From positions 1-64,000 of the forward strand of contig CAJWCU010000009.1 of the NCBI GenBank assembly GCA_913030825.1: a stretch of DNA of 64,000 bases. The letters are read 5' to 3'. Below are positions 19,239-28,083 of the stretch, piece by piece; the first letter of the stretch is position 1, and the number at the start of each line of letters is the position of its first letter. The notes under the pieces were generated by a model. It was not told where the DNA came from. It worked only from the letters and a program-made list of their open reading frames with translations, and did not search any database. Source of the stretch: an uncultured Rhodospirillaceae bacterium. GTDB taxonomy: Bacteria; Pseudomonadota; Alphaproteobacteria; Rhodospirillales; Casp-alpha2. The translations under genes and the position numbers were made by a program.

Positions 19239-19922
19239 ATGAGACTGCTTCTCGTCGAAGATCACAATCGATTTGCCGAATCCATCAAGCTGGGCCTTGA
19301 GAACGAGGCCTTTGCCGTCGATACGGTCGATTCAGGCGCCGCCGCCGAGGCTGCGGTCGCCAGCGTCCAATACGACGCCATCATTCTCGATTTGGGCCTG
19401 CCGGATATGGATGGGCTCACCTTGCTTCGGCAATGGCGGGATCACGGCAGCATCGTGCCGGTCTTGATCCTGACCGCCCGTGACGGTTTGGACGATCGGG
19501 TAAAGGGATTGAACTCCGGCGCCGACGACTACCTATTGAAGCCCTTTGAAATGGAAGAGTTGATTGCGCGAATCCGGGCGCTCTTGCGCCGGCCGGGTGG
19601 GGTTTTGGGCCTGGTGATGACGGCGGGCAACGTGTCGTTCGATACGACGGCCCGCGAAGTGCGGATCGACGACCAGCCCATATCCATTTCCCGGCGTGAG
19701 ATGGGCGTGTTAGAACAGTTGATGCGGCGATATGGGCGGGTCGTGCCCAAATCGGTCCTGGAAGACAAAATCTACGGTTTCGATGAAGAAGTCTCGTCGA
19801 ATTCGGTGGAGGTGCATGTATCCAGACTGCGAAAACGACTATCGAAAAACGGGGCCAGCGTCAGCGTCCATACCCTGAGAGGGGTGGGGTATTTGCTGTC
19901 GGAAGGTGCTCTCAACAATTGA
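19239..19922 (+). CDS. OmpR/PhoB-type response regulator
   Basis: 227 residues. Receiver domain (1-115) with acidic pair Glu7/Asp8, phospho-acceptor Asp51 (ILDLGLPDMDG), LTARD threonine and Lys in LLKPFE. A winged-helix DNA-binding domain follows (about 125-222), ending with VSRLRKRLSKNG ... VHTLRGVGYLL. Its 3' end is next to a DUF2336 gene and then a histidine kinase, the probable partner. Confidence 0.93.
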   Translation: MRLLLVEDHNRFAESIKLGLENEAFAVDTVDSGAAAEAAVASVQYDAIILDLGLPDMDGLTLLRQWRDHGSIVPVLILTARDGLDDRVKGLNSGADDYLLKPFEMEELIARIRALLRRPGGVLGLVMTAGNVSFDTTAREVRIDDQPISISRREMGVLEQLMRRYGRVVPKSVLEDKIYGFDEEVSSNSVEVHVSRLRKRLSKNGASVSVHTLRGVGYLLSEGALNN

Positions 19923-19938
19923 CCAGCAGAACAAGAGC

Positions 19939-21090
19939 ATGAGCGAACGCAAGGAAAACGGTGAACCGACGGTCGACCACGAGTTTCTTTTGAACCTCGC
20001 GCGGGAGAAGTCGACCATGGGTCGGGCCCGTTTGACCGAAACCATCATCGACCTGTTCGAGAACAAGGGCGACGCCTTGACGGACCGGGAACGGGCCTTG
20101 ATGTTCGGCATCCTGCGCAGCGTCGTTCGCGAGATCGAAATGTCCGTGCGCCGCGGCGTGGCGCAGCAGCTGGCGGGCCTGGACGATGTGCCGGAAGACC
20201 TGATCCGGATTCTCGCCAACGACGAGATCGAAGTCGCCTATCCGGTTTTGACCGAATCCGGTTTGTTGAAGGATTCGGACCTGATTGAGATCATTCGCCA
20301 CCGCACCCTGGAACACCAATTGGCCGTGGCGATCCGGCAGAACATCAGCGAGGCCGTGTCCCAGGCATTGGTGGAGACGGGCAACGAGCGCGTGGTCGTG
20401 ACGTTGTTGAAAAACGAAAACGCCAAGATCTCGCAAAGCACCATGGAATACCTGGTCGAACAGTCGAAGCGGGTCGATACCTTCCAGGAACCGATTCTTC
20501 ATCGTGATGAGTTGCGCCCGGAATTGGCGCAGAAGATGTTCCTCTGGGTGACGGCCGCCTTGCGTGAATTTATCCTCGAGAACTTCAAGCTCGAGCAATC
20601 CGTCATCGACGACCTTCTGGAGCAGCTCGCCAACCAGGAAGCAGGCGTGCAGCCGGAATTACCGAACAACCTGAAAGCCAATGAACTGGCGGCCAATCTG
20701 GAACGCGAAGGCTTGGTCACGCCGGAGATGCTGATCACCGCGCTCAGTCAGGGCGAGGTCTCGCTGTTTTTGGCCCTGTTCTCGCGCCTCACGGGGATTC
20801 GCGAATACCTGGCCAAACGCATCCTGTTCGAGCCGGGTGGCGAAGGCATGGCGATTTGCTGCAAGGCCGTGGGCCTGACCAAGGACGAGTTCGCGCAGAT
20901 TTTCCGCTATTCCCAGTTGGTTCGCGCGCGGCGCACAGACCGGATCGAAGAGGCCCTGGCCGACATCATCTGGATATACGAGGACATGAGCCGCGAAGCG
21001 GCCGCCGGCGTGTTGAAGACGTGGCGCCGGAATACGGGTTATCTGTCGGCGATCCGTCAGATTCAATCGGCAACCCGGCGAAATGCGTGA
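19939..21090 (+). CDS. DUF2336 domain protein within a two-component cluster
   Basis: 383 residues from ATG 19939; a GTG at 19906 overlapping the regulator is also possible. The protein is almost all alpha-helical with repeated short helices (for example DVPEDLIRILANDEIEVAYPVLTESGLL), which resembles HEAT-like repeats and matches the DUF2336 family, of unknown function. It has no signal peptide or membrane segment. Placement between a response regulator and its likely kinase (8-nt overlap with the kinase) suggests a modulator of that pathway; this is inference. Confidence 0.8.
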   Translation: MSERKENGEPTVDHEFLLNLAREKSTMGRARLTETIIDLFENKGDALTDRERALMFGILRSVVREIEMSVRRGVAQQLAGLDDVPEDLIRILANDEIEVAYPVLTESGLLKDSDLIEIIRHRTLEHQLAVAIRQNISEAVSQALVETGNERVVVTLLKNENAKISQSTMEYLVEQSKRVDTFQEPILHRDELRPELAQKMFLWVTAALREFILENFKLEQSVIDDLLEQLANQEAGVQPELPNNLKANELAANLEREGLVTPEMLITALSQGEVSLFLALFSRLTGIREYLAKRILFEPGGEGMAICCKAVGLTKDEFAQIFRYSQLVRARRTDRIEEALADIIWIYEDMSREAAAGVLKTWRRNTGYLSAIRQIQSATRRNA

Positions 21091-22156
21091 GCGTAAACCG
21101 CGCAGTTGGCCTTCTCTAACCGCTGATCCTGAAACGCGTGCGGCCGAAGCGCTGACGCGGCTGGAAGACGTGACCCGCCTGGTCTCCGACCTTGTTTGGG
21201 AAACCGATGCCGATTTTTGCCTCACCTATGTGTCGGAGCATGCCTATGAGGTGCTCGGTTTCGTGCCTCTGCAGATCGAAGGCCGGAAGTTCGGCGATCT
21301 CGGGCATTTCGTCGGTGAGGATGGCGAGGAGATCGCGCTCGACATCATGAAGCCGTTCCGTGACGTCGTTTTCGTTATCAACGATGCCACCGGTTTGGAA
21401 CGCCGTCTGATGACCAGCGGGCTGCCGTTTTTCGACCCGGAAACGGGGCGGTTTTCCGGCCTTCGCGGCACTGCCCGTGACGTGACGGAGTTGCACCGGG
21501 CCGAACGAATTCGTGCCGAACAGGAAGAACGCCAACGGGCCTTCGTCGCCGATGTCGCCCATGAATTGAGGACGCCGCTGGCGATCCTTCGGACGAAGTT
21601 GGACACCTTGCATGATGAAGCGGCTGCGGCGGCATTGCGGGACGAGGTCGACGCCATGACCCGGCTGGTTTCGCAGATGCTGTCCTTCGCGCGGTACGAG
21701 TTGTTCCGTCCGGCATCCGGCGAATCAGCCGACTTGCGGGAAGTCTGTACAGCCGTCGCGACCCATTTGGCGCCCATCGCGATATATGATGAGCGGTCGA
21801 TCGAGGTTTTGGCCGACGGCCCACCGGTGATCGTCAATGGCTCGCCCCAGGCGTTGGAGCAGGCTGTTCGCAATCTGGTCGAAAACGCCGTCCGCTACGC
21901 GCCACCGGGATCCACCGTGACCGTTCGGATCACCGACGAACCGGCGATCCATGTCGTCGACCGTGGGGTCGGGGTGCCTGAGGAGCGCCGGGGAACCATC
22001 TTCGAGCGGTTCGACCGCGCCGATCGGCGGGGGGATGGGGCAGGATTGGGGTTGGCGATCGTCAAGCGGATCGCTGATGCCCATGGGGCGGCTGTGGAAG
22101 TCTACGATCCACCGGGGGGCGGCGCGGCCTTCTGTATGCGCTTTCCCGGCCAATAG
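21083..22156 (+). CDS. Soluble PAS-domain sensor histidine kinase
   Basis: 357 residues, no membrane segment. A PAS domain covers about 25-140 (VWETDADFCLTYVSEHAYEVLGF). The HisKA domain has the H-box FVADVAHELRTPLAIL with His160. The ATPase domain shows the N box (NLVENAVRYAPPG), G1 (VVDRGVGV) and G2 (GDGAGLGLAIVKRI). The lack of a transmembrane sensor implies detection of a cytoplasmic signal. Probably phosphorylates the regulator at 19239. Confidence 0.93.
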   Translation: MRERKPRSWPSLTADPETRAAEALTRLEDVTRLVSDLVWETDADFCLTYVSEHAYEVLGFVPLQIEGRKFGDLGHFVGEDGEEIALDIMKPFRDVVFVINDATGLERRLMTSGLPFFDPETGRFSGLRGTARDVTELHRAERIRAEQEERQRAFVADVAHELRTPLAILRTKLDTLHDEAAAAALRDEVDAMTRLVSQMLSFARYELFRPASGESADLREVCTAVATHLAPIAIYDERSIEVLADGPPVIVNGSPQALEQAVRNLVENAVRYAPPGSTVTVRITDEPAIHVVDRGVGVPEERRGTIFERFDRADRRGDGAGLGLAIVKRIADAHGAAVEVYDPPGGGAAFCMRFPGQ

Positions 22157-22230
22157 CCGTTCATACGGGGCCGCCTGAAGCGCGCGTCGTCGCAATCAAA
22201 TAACTATGTAGTTGTCAGGTACAGGTCAGC

Positions 22231-22412
22231 TTGATCGCCGACACTTCCCCTTATGAATTCACCCCTTGGCGACAGCCACCGACGGCTTCGCGGGGGAGAG
22301 GGCAGGGCGACCTGCCGCTCATACGATTTCACCGTACCGTCGCAGATCAAACTGATTTGCGGCGGCTCACCCTCGAAACTTAGAGCCGCTCCCCTTGGGG
22401 CGGCTTTTTTTT
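22231..22412 (+). ncRNA. Candidate structured small RNA with its own terminator
   Basis: Between the kinase and the convergent lipoprotein gene lies a 343-nt gap with no good reading frame. It holds, in order: a weak promoter-like TTGATC (22231-22236) with TGAATT 17 nt on; a 6-bp hairpin closed by a GCGA tetraloop (22301-22316); a 13-bp stem with two G-U pairs and an AAC loop (22337-22365); and a terminator with eight T (22384-22412). The terminator is over 225 nt from the kinase stop, so this could be a separate RNA or a long 3' UTR. Confidence 0.35.
22384..22412 (+). terminator. Rho-independent terminator downstream of the kinase gene
   Basis: AGCCG (22384-22388) and CCCC (22391-22394) pair with GGGG (22397-22400) and CGGCT (22401-22405), with a 2-nt bulge. 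The final T of CGGCT begins a run of eight T (22405-22412). Confidence 0.8.
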
Positions 22413-22444
22413 GTCTCGGTTTTTTTGGGGCCGGCGAAAAACGA

Positions 22445-22477
22445 AAAGGGGCGGCGCCGAATGGCACCGCCCCCTTT
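22445..22477 (-). terminator. Terminator for the OmpA-like lipoprotein gene (reverse strand)
   Basis: Read on the reverse strand, GGGGCGGTGCC and GGCGCCGCCCC form an 11-bp stem (one T-G pair) around ATTC, followed by TTTT. It faces the forward terminator ending at 22412, insulating the convergent units. Confidence 0.8.
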
Positions 22478-22499
22478 GTTTGGTCGATCTGTAATCTGA

Positions 22500-23330
22500 T
22501 TAGAACTTCAGGATCACAGTCACCCGGCGGTTCTTGGCGTTCTTGACGCCATCGCCGGTTTTTTCGGCCGGTTCGTCCTCACCATAGAACTGGGTGACGA
22601 TCTTGGTCGGATCGATGCCGATTTCCGAGAAGGCGTTCTTCACGGCTTCGACGCGGGCTTCCGACAGTTGGCGGTTGTACGCTTTGTCACCGGCGGTATC
22701 GGTGTGACCGGTCAGAAGAACGGTCTTCACGCCGCCGACGGTCGCGGCCATGACGTTGTAGGCGACGCCCATGGCGTCTTCGGTCATCGCGGCGCTGTTG
22801 AAATCGAAGTGGATGATGAACTCGGCGTCGGCCTTGCCCGGCTTCGGCGCCGGTTTGCCGCCCAGGCCCTTCATCGCGGCTTCGAAGGCGCTGCGGCAGG
22901 CCGCAATGTCTTCGGGCTGATCGTTTTCTTCCTGTTCCTGCAGCCAGCAATCGAACATGGCCTGTGCCTTGGCGGCGTCGTTCGGCTTGCTCTTGCCCGC
23001 ACCGGCGGCTAGCGCGTCGGTCAGAGCCTTGCGGGCGGCGGTCAGGTCGCCCATGGCGGCCGCCGGGATTTTACGTTCGGAAATGGCCTGCGGGCCCGTG
23101 TCCTTCCCGGCCGCGGCCATTTTGGCCCGGTCGTTGAAGTAGACGGCGTCTTCCGCATCCACTTCCTTGTCTTCCGCTGCGGCCAGCTCGACATATTCCT
23201 TGAACAAGGCCTTTTGGAAGTTGTCGCCCTGCAACTGCATCATGCGGGTCGAATCTAGGTCGATGCTGGAACAGGCGGCGACCAAGGCGCCGGTCAGGCC
23301 CAGTATCGTCAGTCTTTTCAGGATGTTCAT
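22500..23330 (-). CDS. OmpA-family lipoprotein, long paralogue
   Basis: 276 residues. A lipobox ends GALVAAC, so Cys20 is the lipidation site and the protein is probably anchored in the outer membrane. The middle (about 25-165) is helical and unrelated to the smaller neighbour. The C-terminal OmpA/MotB-like domain (about 170-276) has LLTGHTDTAGDKAYNRQLSEARVEAV, the peptidoglycan-binding core. Its last 30 residues are nearly identical to the gene at 23427, implying duplication. AAGGAG precedes the start. Confidence 0.92.
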   Translation of the reverse strand: MNILKRLTILGLTGALVAACSSIDLDSTRMMQLQGDNFQKALFKEYVELAAAEDKEVDAEDAVYFNDRAKMAAAGKDTGPQAISERKIPAAAMGDLTAARKALTDALAAGAGKSKPNDAAKAQAMFDCWLQEQEENDQPEDIAACRSAFEAAMKGLGGKPAPKPGKADAEFIIHFDFNSAAMTEDAMGVAYNVMAATVGGVKTVLLTGHTDTAGDKAYNRQLSEARVEAVKNAFSEIGIDPTKIVTQFYGEDEPAEKTGDGVKNAKNRRVTVILKF

Positions 23331-23426
23331 CGTTGTTTCTCCTTCATAGATAGATAGAGGTTGGGGGTATTCAAAATTTGCTGATACGCCCCCCTCCCCG
23401 ACGGGCGCCTTGGCAATGGTGCCTGA

Positions 23427-23906
23427 TTAGAACTTCAGAACCATTTCAACCCGGCGGTTCTTGGCGTTCTTGACACCGTCGCCGGTTTTTTCCGCAGGCT
23501 CGTCTTCCCCATAGAACTGGGTGATGATCCGGGCCGGGTCGATACCGATCTCGGACAACACCTGCTTGGTTTCTTCAACGCGCTTTTCGGACAGTTTCCG
23601 ATTGAACGCTTTGTCGCCTGCCGTATCCGTGTGGCCGGTCAGCAGAACGGCCTTGTAGCCGGACATGGTGTTGGCCATCAGTTGATAGGCGGCATTCATG
23701 GCTTCGTCGTCGACGTTGGATTTGCCGAAATCAAAGTACATCACAAAAGCCTGGTCAGGTTTGGTTTTCTTTTCCGCGGGCTTGGCGGCGGCTTTGGTTT
23801 CCGGCTTCGCCGCTTCGGTTTTGGCGGCGTCGCCTTCCATGCCGGCACAAGCCGCGACCAGCGCACCGGTCAGTCCCAAAACAGCAATTCTGCTCAGGAT
23901 TTTCAT
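23427..23906 (-). CDS. OmpA-family lipoprotein, short paralogue
   Basis: 159 residues. The signal peptide ends GALVAAC with lipid site Cys20. An Ala/Lys/Glu-rich linker (about 22-50) leads directly into the OmpA-like domain with VLLTGHTDTAGDKAFNRKLSEKR. It lies upstream of the long paralogue on the same strand, 96 nt apart with no clear terminator between, so co-transcription is likely. Role: tethering the outer membrane to peptidoglycan. Confidence 0.92.
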   Translation of the reverse strand: MKILSRIAVLGLTGALVAACAGMEGDAAKTEAAKPETKAAAKPAEKKTKPDQAFVMYFDFGKSNVDDEAMNAAYQLMANTMSGYKAVLLTGHTDTAGDKAFNRKLSEKRVEETKQVLSEIGIDPARIITQFYGEDEPAEKTGDGVKNAKNRRVEMVLKF

Positions 23907-24206
23907 CAGTCTTTTTTCCTTCTCTAGGTATGAGGGTAAGTATTTTTGTTGATTAGATGCGCCATGCCCCCCGGCGGTCGGTGCCGGTCCGCTGAAGCTC
24001 TTATTGTGGTTGGGAAGTTCGTTGTGAATTCAGCGGGCCGTCCGCTTGTGCTCCTCGTCAACAGTCCGGGGCAGAATTGACCAAAACCGCGAAATACGCA
24101 AGCGGTGCGGTCACTGACAGGCCTTTATATTATCGTCACTTGGTGTTCTCGAACTTCGCGAAAGGTGTCCTTGCAGCGCCACATTCCCCTGTCATATTAC
24201 GGGTCC
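23907..24206. other. Divergent intergenic region, lipoproteins and HAD gene
   Basis: No gene fits here. On the forward strand TTGCAG (24171-24176) and CATATT (24193-24198), 16 nt apart, would start transcription at or next to the HAD ATG (24207), suggesting a leaderless mRNA. On the reverse strand GAAGGA precedes the lipoprotein ATG. Confidence 0.35.
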
Positions 24207-24881
24207 ATGGAAATCAAGCTAGCCGTTTTCGATTGCGACGGGACCATCGTCGACAGCCAGGGCAGTATCGTGCGCTCCATGCAGGCGGCGTTTCGGGCCT
24301 GCGCGATGGCGCCGCCGAGCCCGCGCGACATTCGCCGCGTGGTCGGTCTGCCTTTGGTCACGGCGGCGCATGTGCTGGCGCCGGACCTGGACCAGAGCGG
24401 GGCCGAACGCATCGCCGAAGCGTATCGCGACGCATTTTCCGGTTTGCGCCGGAACGGGATGATCGATGACCCGCTGTTCCCGGGTTTCAAGGCGACGCTC
24501 GAGGCCTTGGAAGGGGCGGGCTGGCTTCTTGGAATCGCCACCGGCAAGGGGCGGCGGGGGCTCGATCTGACGTTGGATAAACACGGGCTCAATGGGCGCT
24601 TCGTGACGCTGCAAACCGCCGACAGCGCGCCTGGAAAACCCGATCCGGGGATGCTGCTGAATGCCATGGCCGATGCCGGCGCGGACCGGGTCAACACGGT
24701 GATGATCGGCGATACGACCTTCGACGTCGAGATGTCGAACAACGCCGGTGTCCTCGCCATAGGCGTGGCCTGGGGCTATCATGAAACGGACGAACTTTCG
24801 GCGGCTGGGGCGCGAAGGGTCATCGCCGGCTTTGACGAGTTGGTCCCCAGTCTGAACGATTTGATGGAGGCAACACGATGA
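24207..24881 (+). CDS. HAD-family hydrolase, phosphoglycolate phosphatase-like
   Basis: 224 residues. Motif I FDCDGTIVDS (nucleophile Asp8, acid Asp10), motif II in GIATGKGRRG, and motif IV MIGDTTFDVEMSNNAG, with an alpha-helical cap between motifs I and II. Substrate not certain; phosphoglycolate or a nucleotide are family options. The homologous start is the ATG at 24207, which has no Shine-Dalgarno. Its stop overlaps the AsmA gene start (ATGA). Confidence 0.9.
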   Translation: MEIKLAVFDCDGTIVDSQGSIVRSMQAAFRACAMAPPSPRDIRRVVGLPLVTAAHVLAPDLDQSGAERIAEAYRDAFSGLRRNGMIDDPLFPGFKATLEALEGAGWLLGIATGKGRRGLDLTLDKHGLNGRFVTLQTADSAPGKPDPGMLLNAMADAGADRVNTVMIGDTTFDVEMSNNAGVLAIGVAWGYHETDELSAAGARRVIAGFDELVPSLNDLMEATR

Positions 24882-27256
24882 AACGGCTGATCAAGATTAT
24901 TTCCATACTCTGCGTGTTGCTGATTGCGGTCGTGGTCGCCGGCGTCGCCGTGCTGAGTTCGCTCGATTTCAACGACTACAAAGGCGTAATCGCGGAAGAG
25001 GCCAAGAAGGCCACCGGCCGCGAGATGACCATTTCGGGCGATCTGAAACTCAATATTTCGCTCACGCCTTCGATCTACGTCGACGACGTTACCTTTGCCA
25101 ACGCGCCTTGGGGCAGCCGCCCGCAGATGGTGACCTTGAAACGTCTGGAAGCCGAGGTTTCCCTGCTGCCGTTGCTGTCCAGCGAACTGGACGTCAAACG
25201 CGTGGTTCTGGTCGGGCTCGACCTTTTGGTGGAGACCAACAAGCAAGGCCGGGGAAACTGGCAGTTCGGCGAGGACGCCAAGACCCCGGCGACGGCGGAA
25301 GCGGCCCCGGCCGGGGGCTCGACCGGCGGGGGTATCCTGCCCGTGGTTCGTAAGGTGCACGTTGAAGATTTGAAGCTGACCTACCGGGACGGCCAGACGG
25401 GCGAGGAAACCCGCCTGACTCTGCCGATGCTCGACCTGGGCGCGGAAAACGCCGAGGCGCCGTTGCGCGTGGCGCTGAAAGGCGACGTCAACGGCGAAGT
25501 CTTCTCCGCCGAAGGATCCATTGCCTCGATCCGGCAGCTGACCACCGGCGGTGAATTGCCGCTTGATTTGAAGGCCAAGGCCCTTGGTGCGGAAGCGACC
25601 GTGAAGGGCAGCATCGCGGACCCGAAGGCGATGACCGGTCTGGCCGTGACGGTTTCCGCCAAGGGCGATTCGATCGCCGAGACCGTGGCGATGGCCAAGA
25701 AACTGGTACCCGCGTTGGCCGAGCTAAAGGTCCCCGACCTGGGGCCGTACGACGCAACCCTGACCGTGACCGGATCATCGGCCAAGCCGAGCATTTCCAA
25801 TCTGAAGGCGTCACTGGGTCGCGCGGACGAAACGCATCTCAGCGCCGGCGGTTCGGTCGCCGACGTCATGACGCCGGCCGGTATCGATGTCCAGGTTGTC
25901 GCCAAGGTGCCGGACCCGACCGGTTTGGCCAAGGAGGCCGGTGTCGAAATTCCACCGCTGCCGCGTTTGTTCGCCGCCGCCCGCGTGGGCGACAAGGACG
26001 GCGCCTACCGGTTGCAGAACGTGGATGTGAAGCTGGGCGCCAGCGACATCAAGGGGACGGTGATGATCCGTCTTGGCGGGACGCGCCCGAAGGTGTCGGC
26101 GGAATTGCAATCGACGATGCTCGACTTGGACGAACTCCTGCCGAAGAACGAGAGCAAGGCCAAACCCGAACCGGCACCGGCGACCGGGAAGGGCGCCGAT
26201 GCTGCTGGCGGCGGCGGGGGTGGGGCCGGTGACGGTCGGCTGTTCCCGGCCGATCCCTTGCCGCTCGACGGGCTCAAGGCGACGGATGCCGATCTCAAGC
26301 TCGACGCCGCCAAACTGCGCGTCAACAAGATGGATATCAGAGACTTGCGCATGGTTCTGCGCCTCGCCGCCGGACGTCTGACCCTGAAGCCGTTTCAGGC
26401 GGTGGTCGCCGACGGCACGATCTCCGGCGATATCGTCCTGGGCGCCGACCAGGCCGTTCCGCCGCTTAGCGTGAACCTGGATGTCGCCAAGCTCGACTAC
26501 GGCAAGCTGGTCGCGGCCATGGGCGAGAAGCCGGTGGCCGAAGGCACGGCGGATGCGACCATCAAGCTGACCGGTGTCGGCAGTAGCGTTCGTCAGATCA
26601 TGGCCGGGCTCGACGGCAAGCTGCGTCTTGTGTCCGAGAAGGGCCGGATTGAGAGCAACCTGTTGAACATCGCGTCCGCCGATATCATGTCGGCGCTGCC
26701 GCTGGTCGACAGCAAGGGCGACAAGGACCTGCGCTGCGCCGTCGCCGATTTCGACATCGTCAAGGGGATCGCCAATGCCAAGGCTCTGGTCATCGAGACG
26801 GGCGGCCTGTCCGTGGTCGGTGTCGGTGGCGTCAACCTGCGCGACGAGACATTGAACCTTGTGCTGGAACCCCGGGCCAAGAAGACCAGCTTGCTCAGCG
26901 CTGCCATGGTGCCCGTGGCGATCCGTGGCACTCTTGCCAAGCCCGAACCCAAGGTCAACCCGGCCGACCTGGTGACAGGCGTTGCCGGAAATGTGGTCAG
27001 CGGTGCTGCCGCGGTGATGACGATGGGGCTGTCGGCATTGGCCCAGACGGCCTTCAACCGGGTCGCCAAGACGGACGAGACGGACTACTGCGCCCAGGCA
27101 CTGGCCGGGAAACAGGTGACGCCGGCCAAGGGCAGCAAACCGGCCAAGGAAAGCCAGCAGGCGCCGGCCCAACAGCAGCCGCAGAGCCAGCCGGCCGACC
27201 CGGTCAAGCAGCTTGAAAAAGGCCTGGGCAACCTAAAGAGCCTGTTCGGCAAATAA
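24878..27256 (+). CDS. AsmA-family envelope protein
   Basis: 792 residues. A single N-terminal membrane anchor (about 5-28) is followed by the AsmA N-domain (FNDYKGVIAEEAKKATGREM, then SLTPSIYVDDVTFANAPWG) and a long beta-rich region. The C-terminal part has the family segment TIKLTGVGSSVRQIMAGLDGKLRL. The end is Gln/Pro/Lys-rich. AsmA-like proteins form grooves thought to carry phospholipids between membranes. Residues 430-450 are a glycine-rich insertion. Confidence 0.9.
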   Translation: MKRLIKIISILCVLLIAVVVAGVAVLSSLDFNDYKGVIAEEAKKATGREMTISGDLKLNISLTPSIYVDDVTFANAPWGSRPQMVTLKRLEAEVSLLPLLSSELDVKRVVLVGLDLLVETNKQGRGNWQFGEDAKTPATAEAAPAGGSTGGGILPVVRKVHVEDLKLTYRDGQTGEETRLTLPMLDLGAENAEAPLRVALKGDVNGEVFSAEGSIASIRQLTTGGELPLDLKAKALGAEATVKGSIADPKAMTGLAVTVSAKGDSIAETVAMAKKLVPALAELKVPDLGPYDATLTVTGSSAKPSISNLKASLGRADETHLSAGGSVADVMTPAGIDVQVVAKVPDPTGLAKEAGVEIPPLPRLFAAARVGDKDGAYRLQNVDVKLGASDIKGTVMIRLGGTRPKVSAELQSTMLDLDELLPKNESKAKPEPAPATGKGADAAGGGGGGAGDGRLFPADPLPLDGLKATDADLKLDAAKLRVNKMDIRDLRMVLRLAAGRLTLKPFQAVVADGTISGDIVLGADQAVPPLSVNLDVAKLDYGKLVAAMGEKPVAEGTADATIKLTGVGSSVRQIMAGLDGKLRLVSEKGRIESNLLNIASADIMSALPLVDSKGDKDLRCAVADFDIVKGIANAKALVIETGGLSVVGVGGVNLRDETLNLVLEPRAKKTSLLSAAMVPVAIRGTLAKPEPKVNPADLVTGVAGNVVSGAAAVMTMGLSALAQTAFNRVAKTDETDYCAQALAGKQVTPAKGSKPAKESQQAPAQQQPQSQPADPVKQLEKGLGNLKSLFGK

Positions 27257-27294
27257 GCTGGCCAATTCCGCATCGGTTCGATACAGAAGGCGCC

Positions 27295-28029
27295 ATGCTG
27301 AAACCCGATATGAAACGGTTCTACCGTGAGGTCACGGTCGCGCCGGCCGAGGACGATCCTTCGGCGGACGAGCCGGGCCGCGCGACGTTCCGCATCCTGC
27401 TCGACGGTCGTCAGGTCAAGACGCCCATCGGAAAGGCGTTGGCCGTTCCGACACAAAGGCTGGCCAACGCCGTGGCCGAGGAATGGGACGCGCAGACAGA
27501 GAAGATCCGGCCGGCGAGCATGCCGTTGACCCAACTGGCGTTTACCGCGCTGGACCGGGTCGCTCCCGAGTGCGCCGTCATCGCCCAGCGGATCGCCGAT
27601 TACGGCGGCACGGACCTTGTGTGCTATCGCGCCGAAGCGCCCCAGGATCTGGTTCAGCGGCAAGCCGATGCTTGGGACCCTTTGCTCGATTGGGTCAGGG
27701 GCGAATGGGGCGCCGTGTTGCGAACGACCGCCGGGATCGTCCCGGTGGATCAGGACGCCGCGGCGTTGGCTGCGTTGTCGAAGGTCGTCGGGGCGCTCGA
27801 CCCGCATCGCCTGACGGCGCTGGCCGCCGTTGTTCAGTCGACGGGTTCGTTGGTGATCGGCCTGGCCTTGCTGTATGGACGGCTCGACGGTGAAGCGGCG
27901 ATCGCCGTGTCGCAGTTGGATGAGGATTACCAGAGCGAGAAATGGGGCGCCGACAAGGAAGCGGTCGAACGCCTGCGCGGGCTCAGCGCCGAAATCACCC
28001 AGGCGGAAAAGTTCCTCGGCCTGCTGTGA
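27295..28029 (+). CDS. ATP12-family F1-ATPase assembly chaperone
   Basis: 244 residues. Characteristic ATP12 parts are MKRFYREVTV, ILLDGRQVKTPIGKALAVPT, LAVAVAEEWDAQ-type (LANAVAEEWDAQTEKI) and a C-terminal LDEDYQSEKWGADKEA segment. It helps alpha subunits join the F1 sector and is largely confined to mitochondria and alphaproteobacteria. It stands alone, 38 nt after the AsmA gene. Confidence 0.92.
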   Translation: MLKPDMKRFYREVTVAPAEDDPSADEPGRATFRILLDGRQVKTPIGKALAVPTQRLANAVAEEWDAQTEKIRPASMPLTQLAFTALDRVAPECAVIAQRIADYGGTDLVCYRAEAPQDLVQRQADAWDPLLDWVRGEWGAVLRTTAGIVPVDQDAAALAALSKVVGALDPHRLTALAAVVQSTGSLVIGLALLYGRLDGEAAIAVSQLDEDYQSEKWGADKEAVERLRGLSAEITQAEKFLGLL

Positions 28030-28083
28030 CGCGGGCAGGGGCGGGCTGCTCCGGCGTCACGCCGAGCCGCGATTCAGGAAAAC

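Noticed and set aside
22253-22546. Forward frame of about 97 codons in the kinase-lipoprotein gap.
   Set aside because: It runs through two terminators and into the 3' end of the convergent lipoprotein gene; no ribosome-binding site or similarity.
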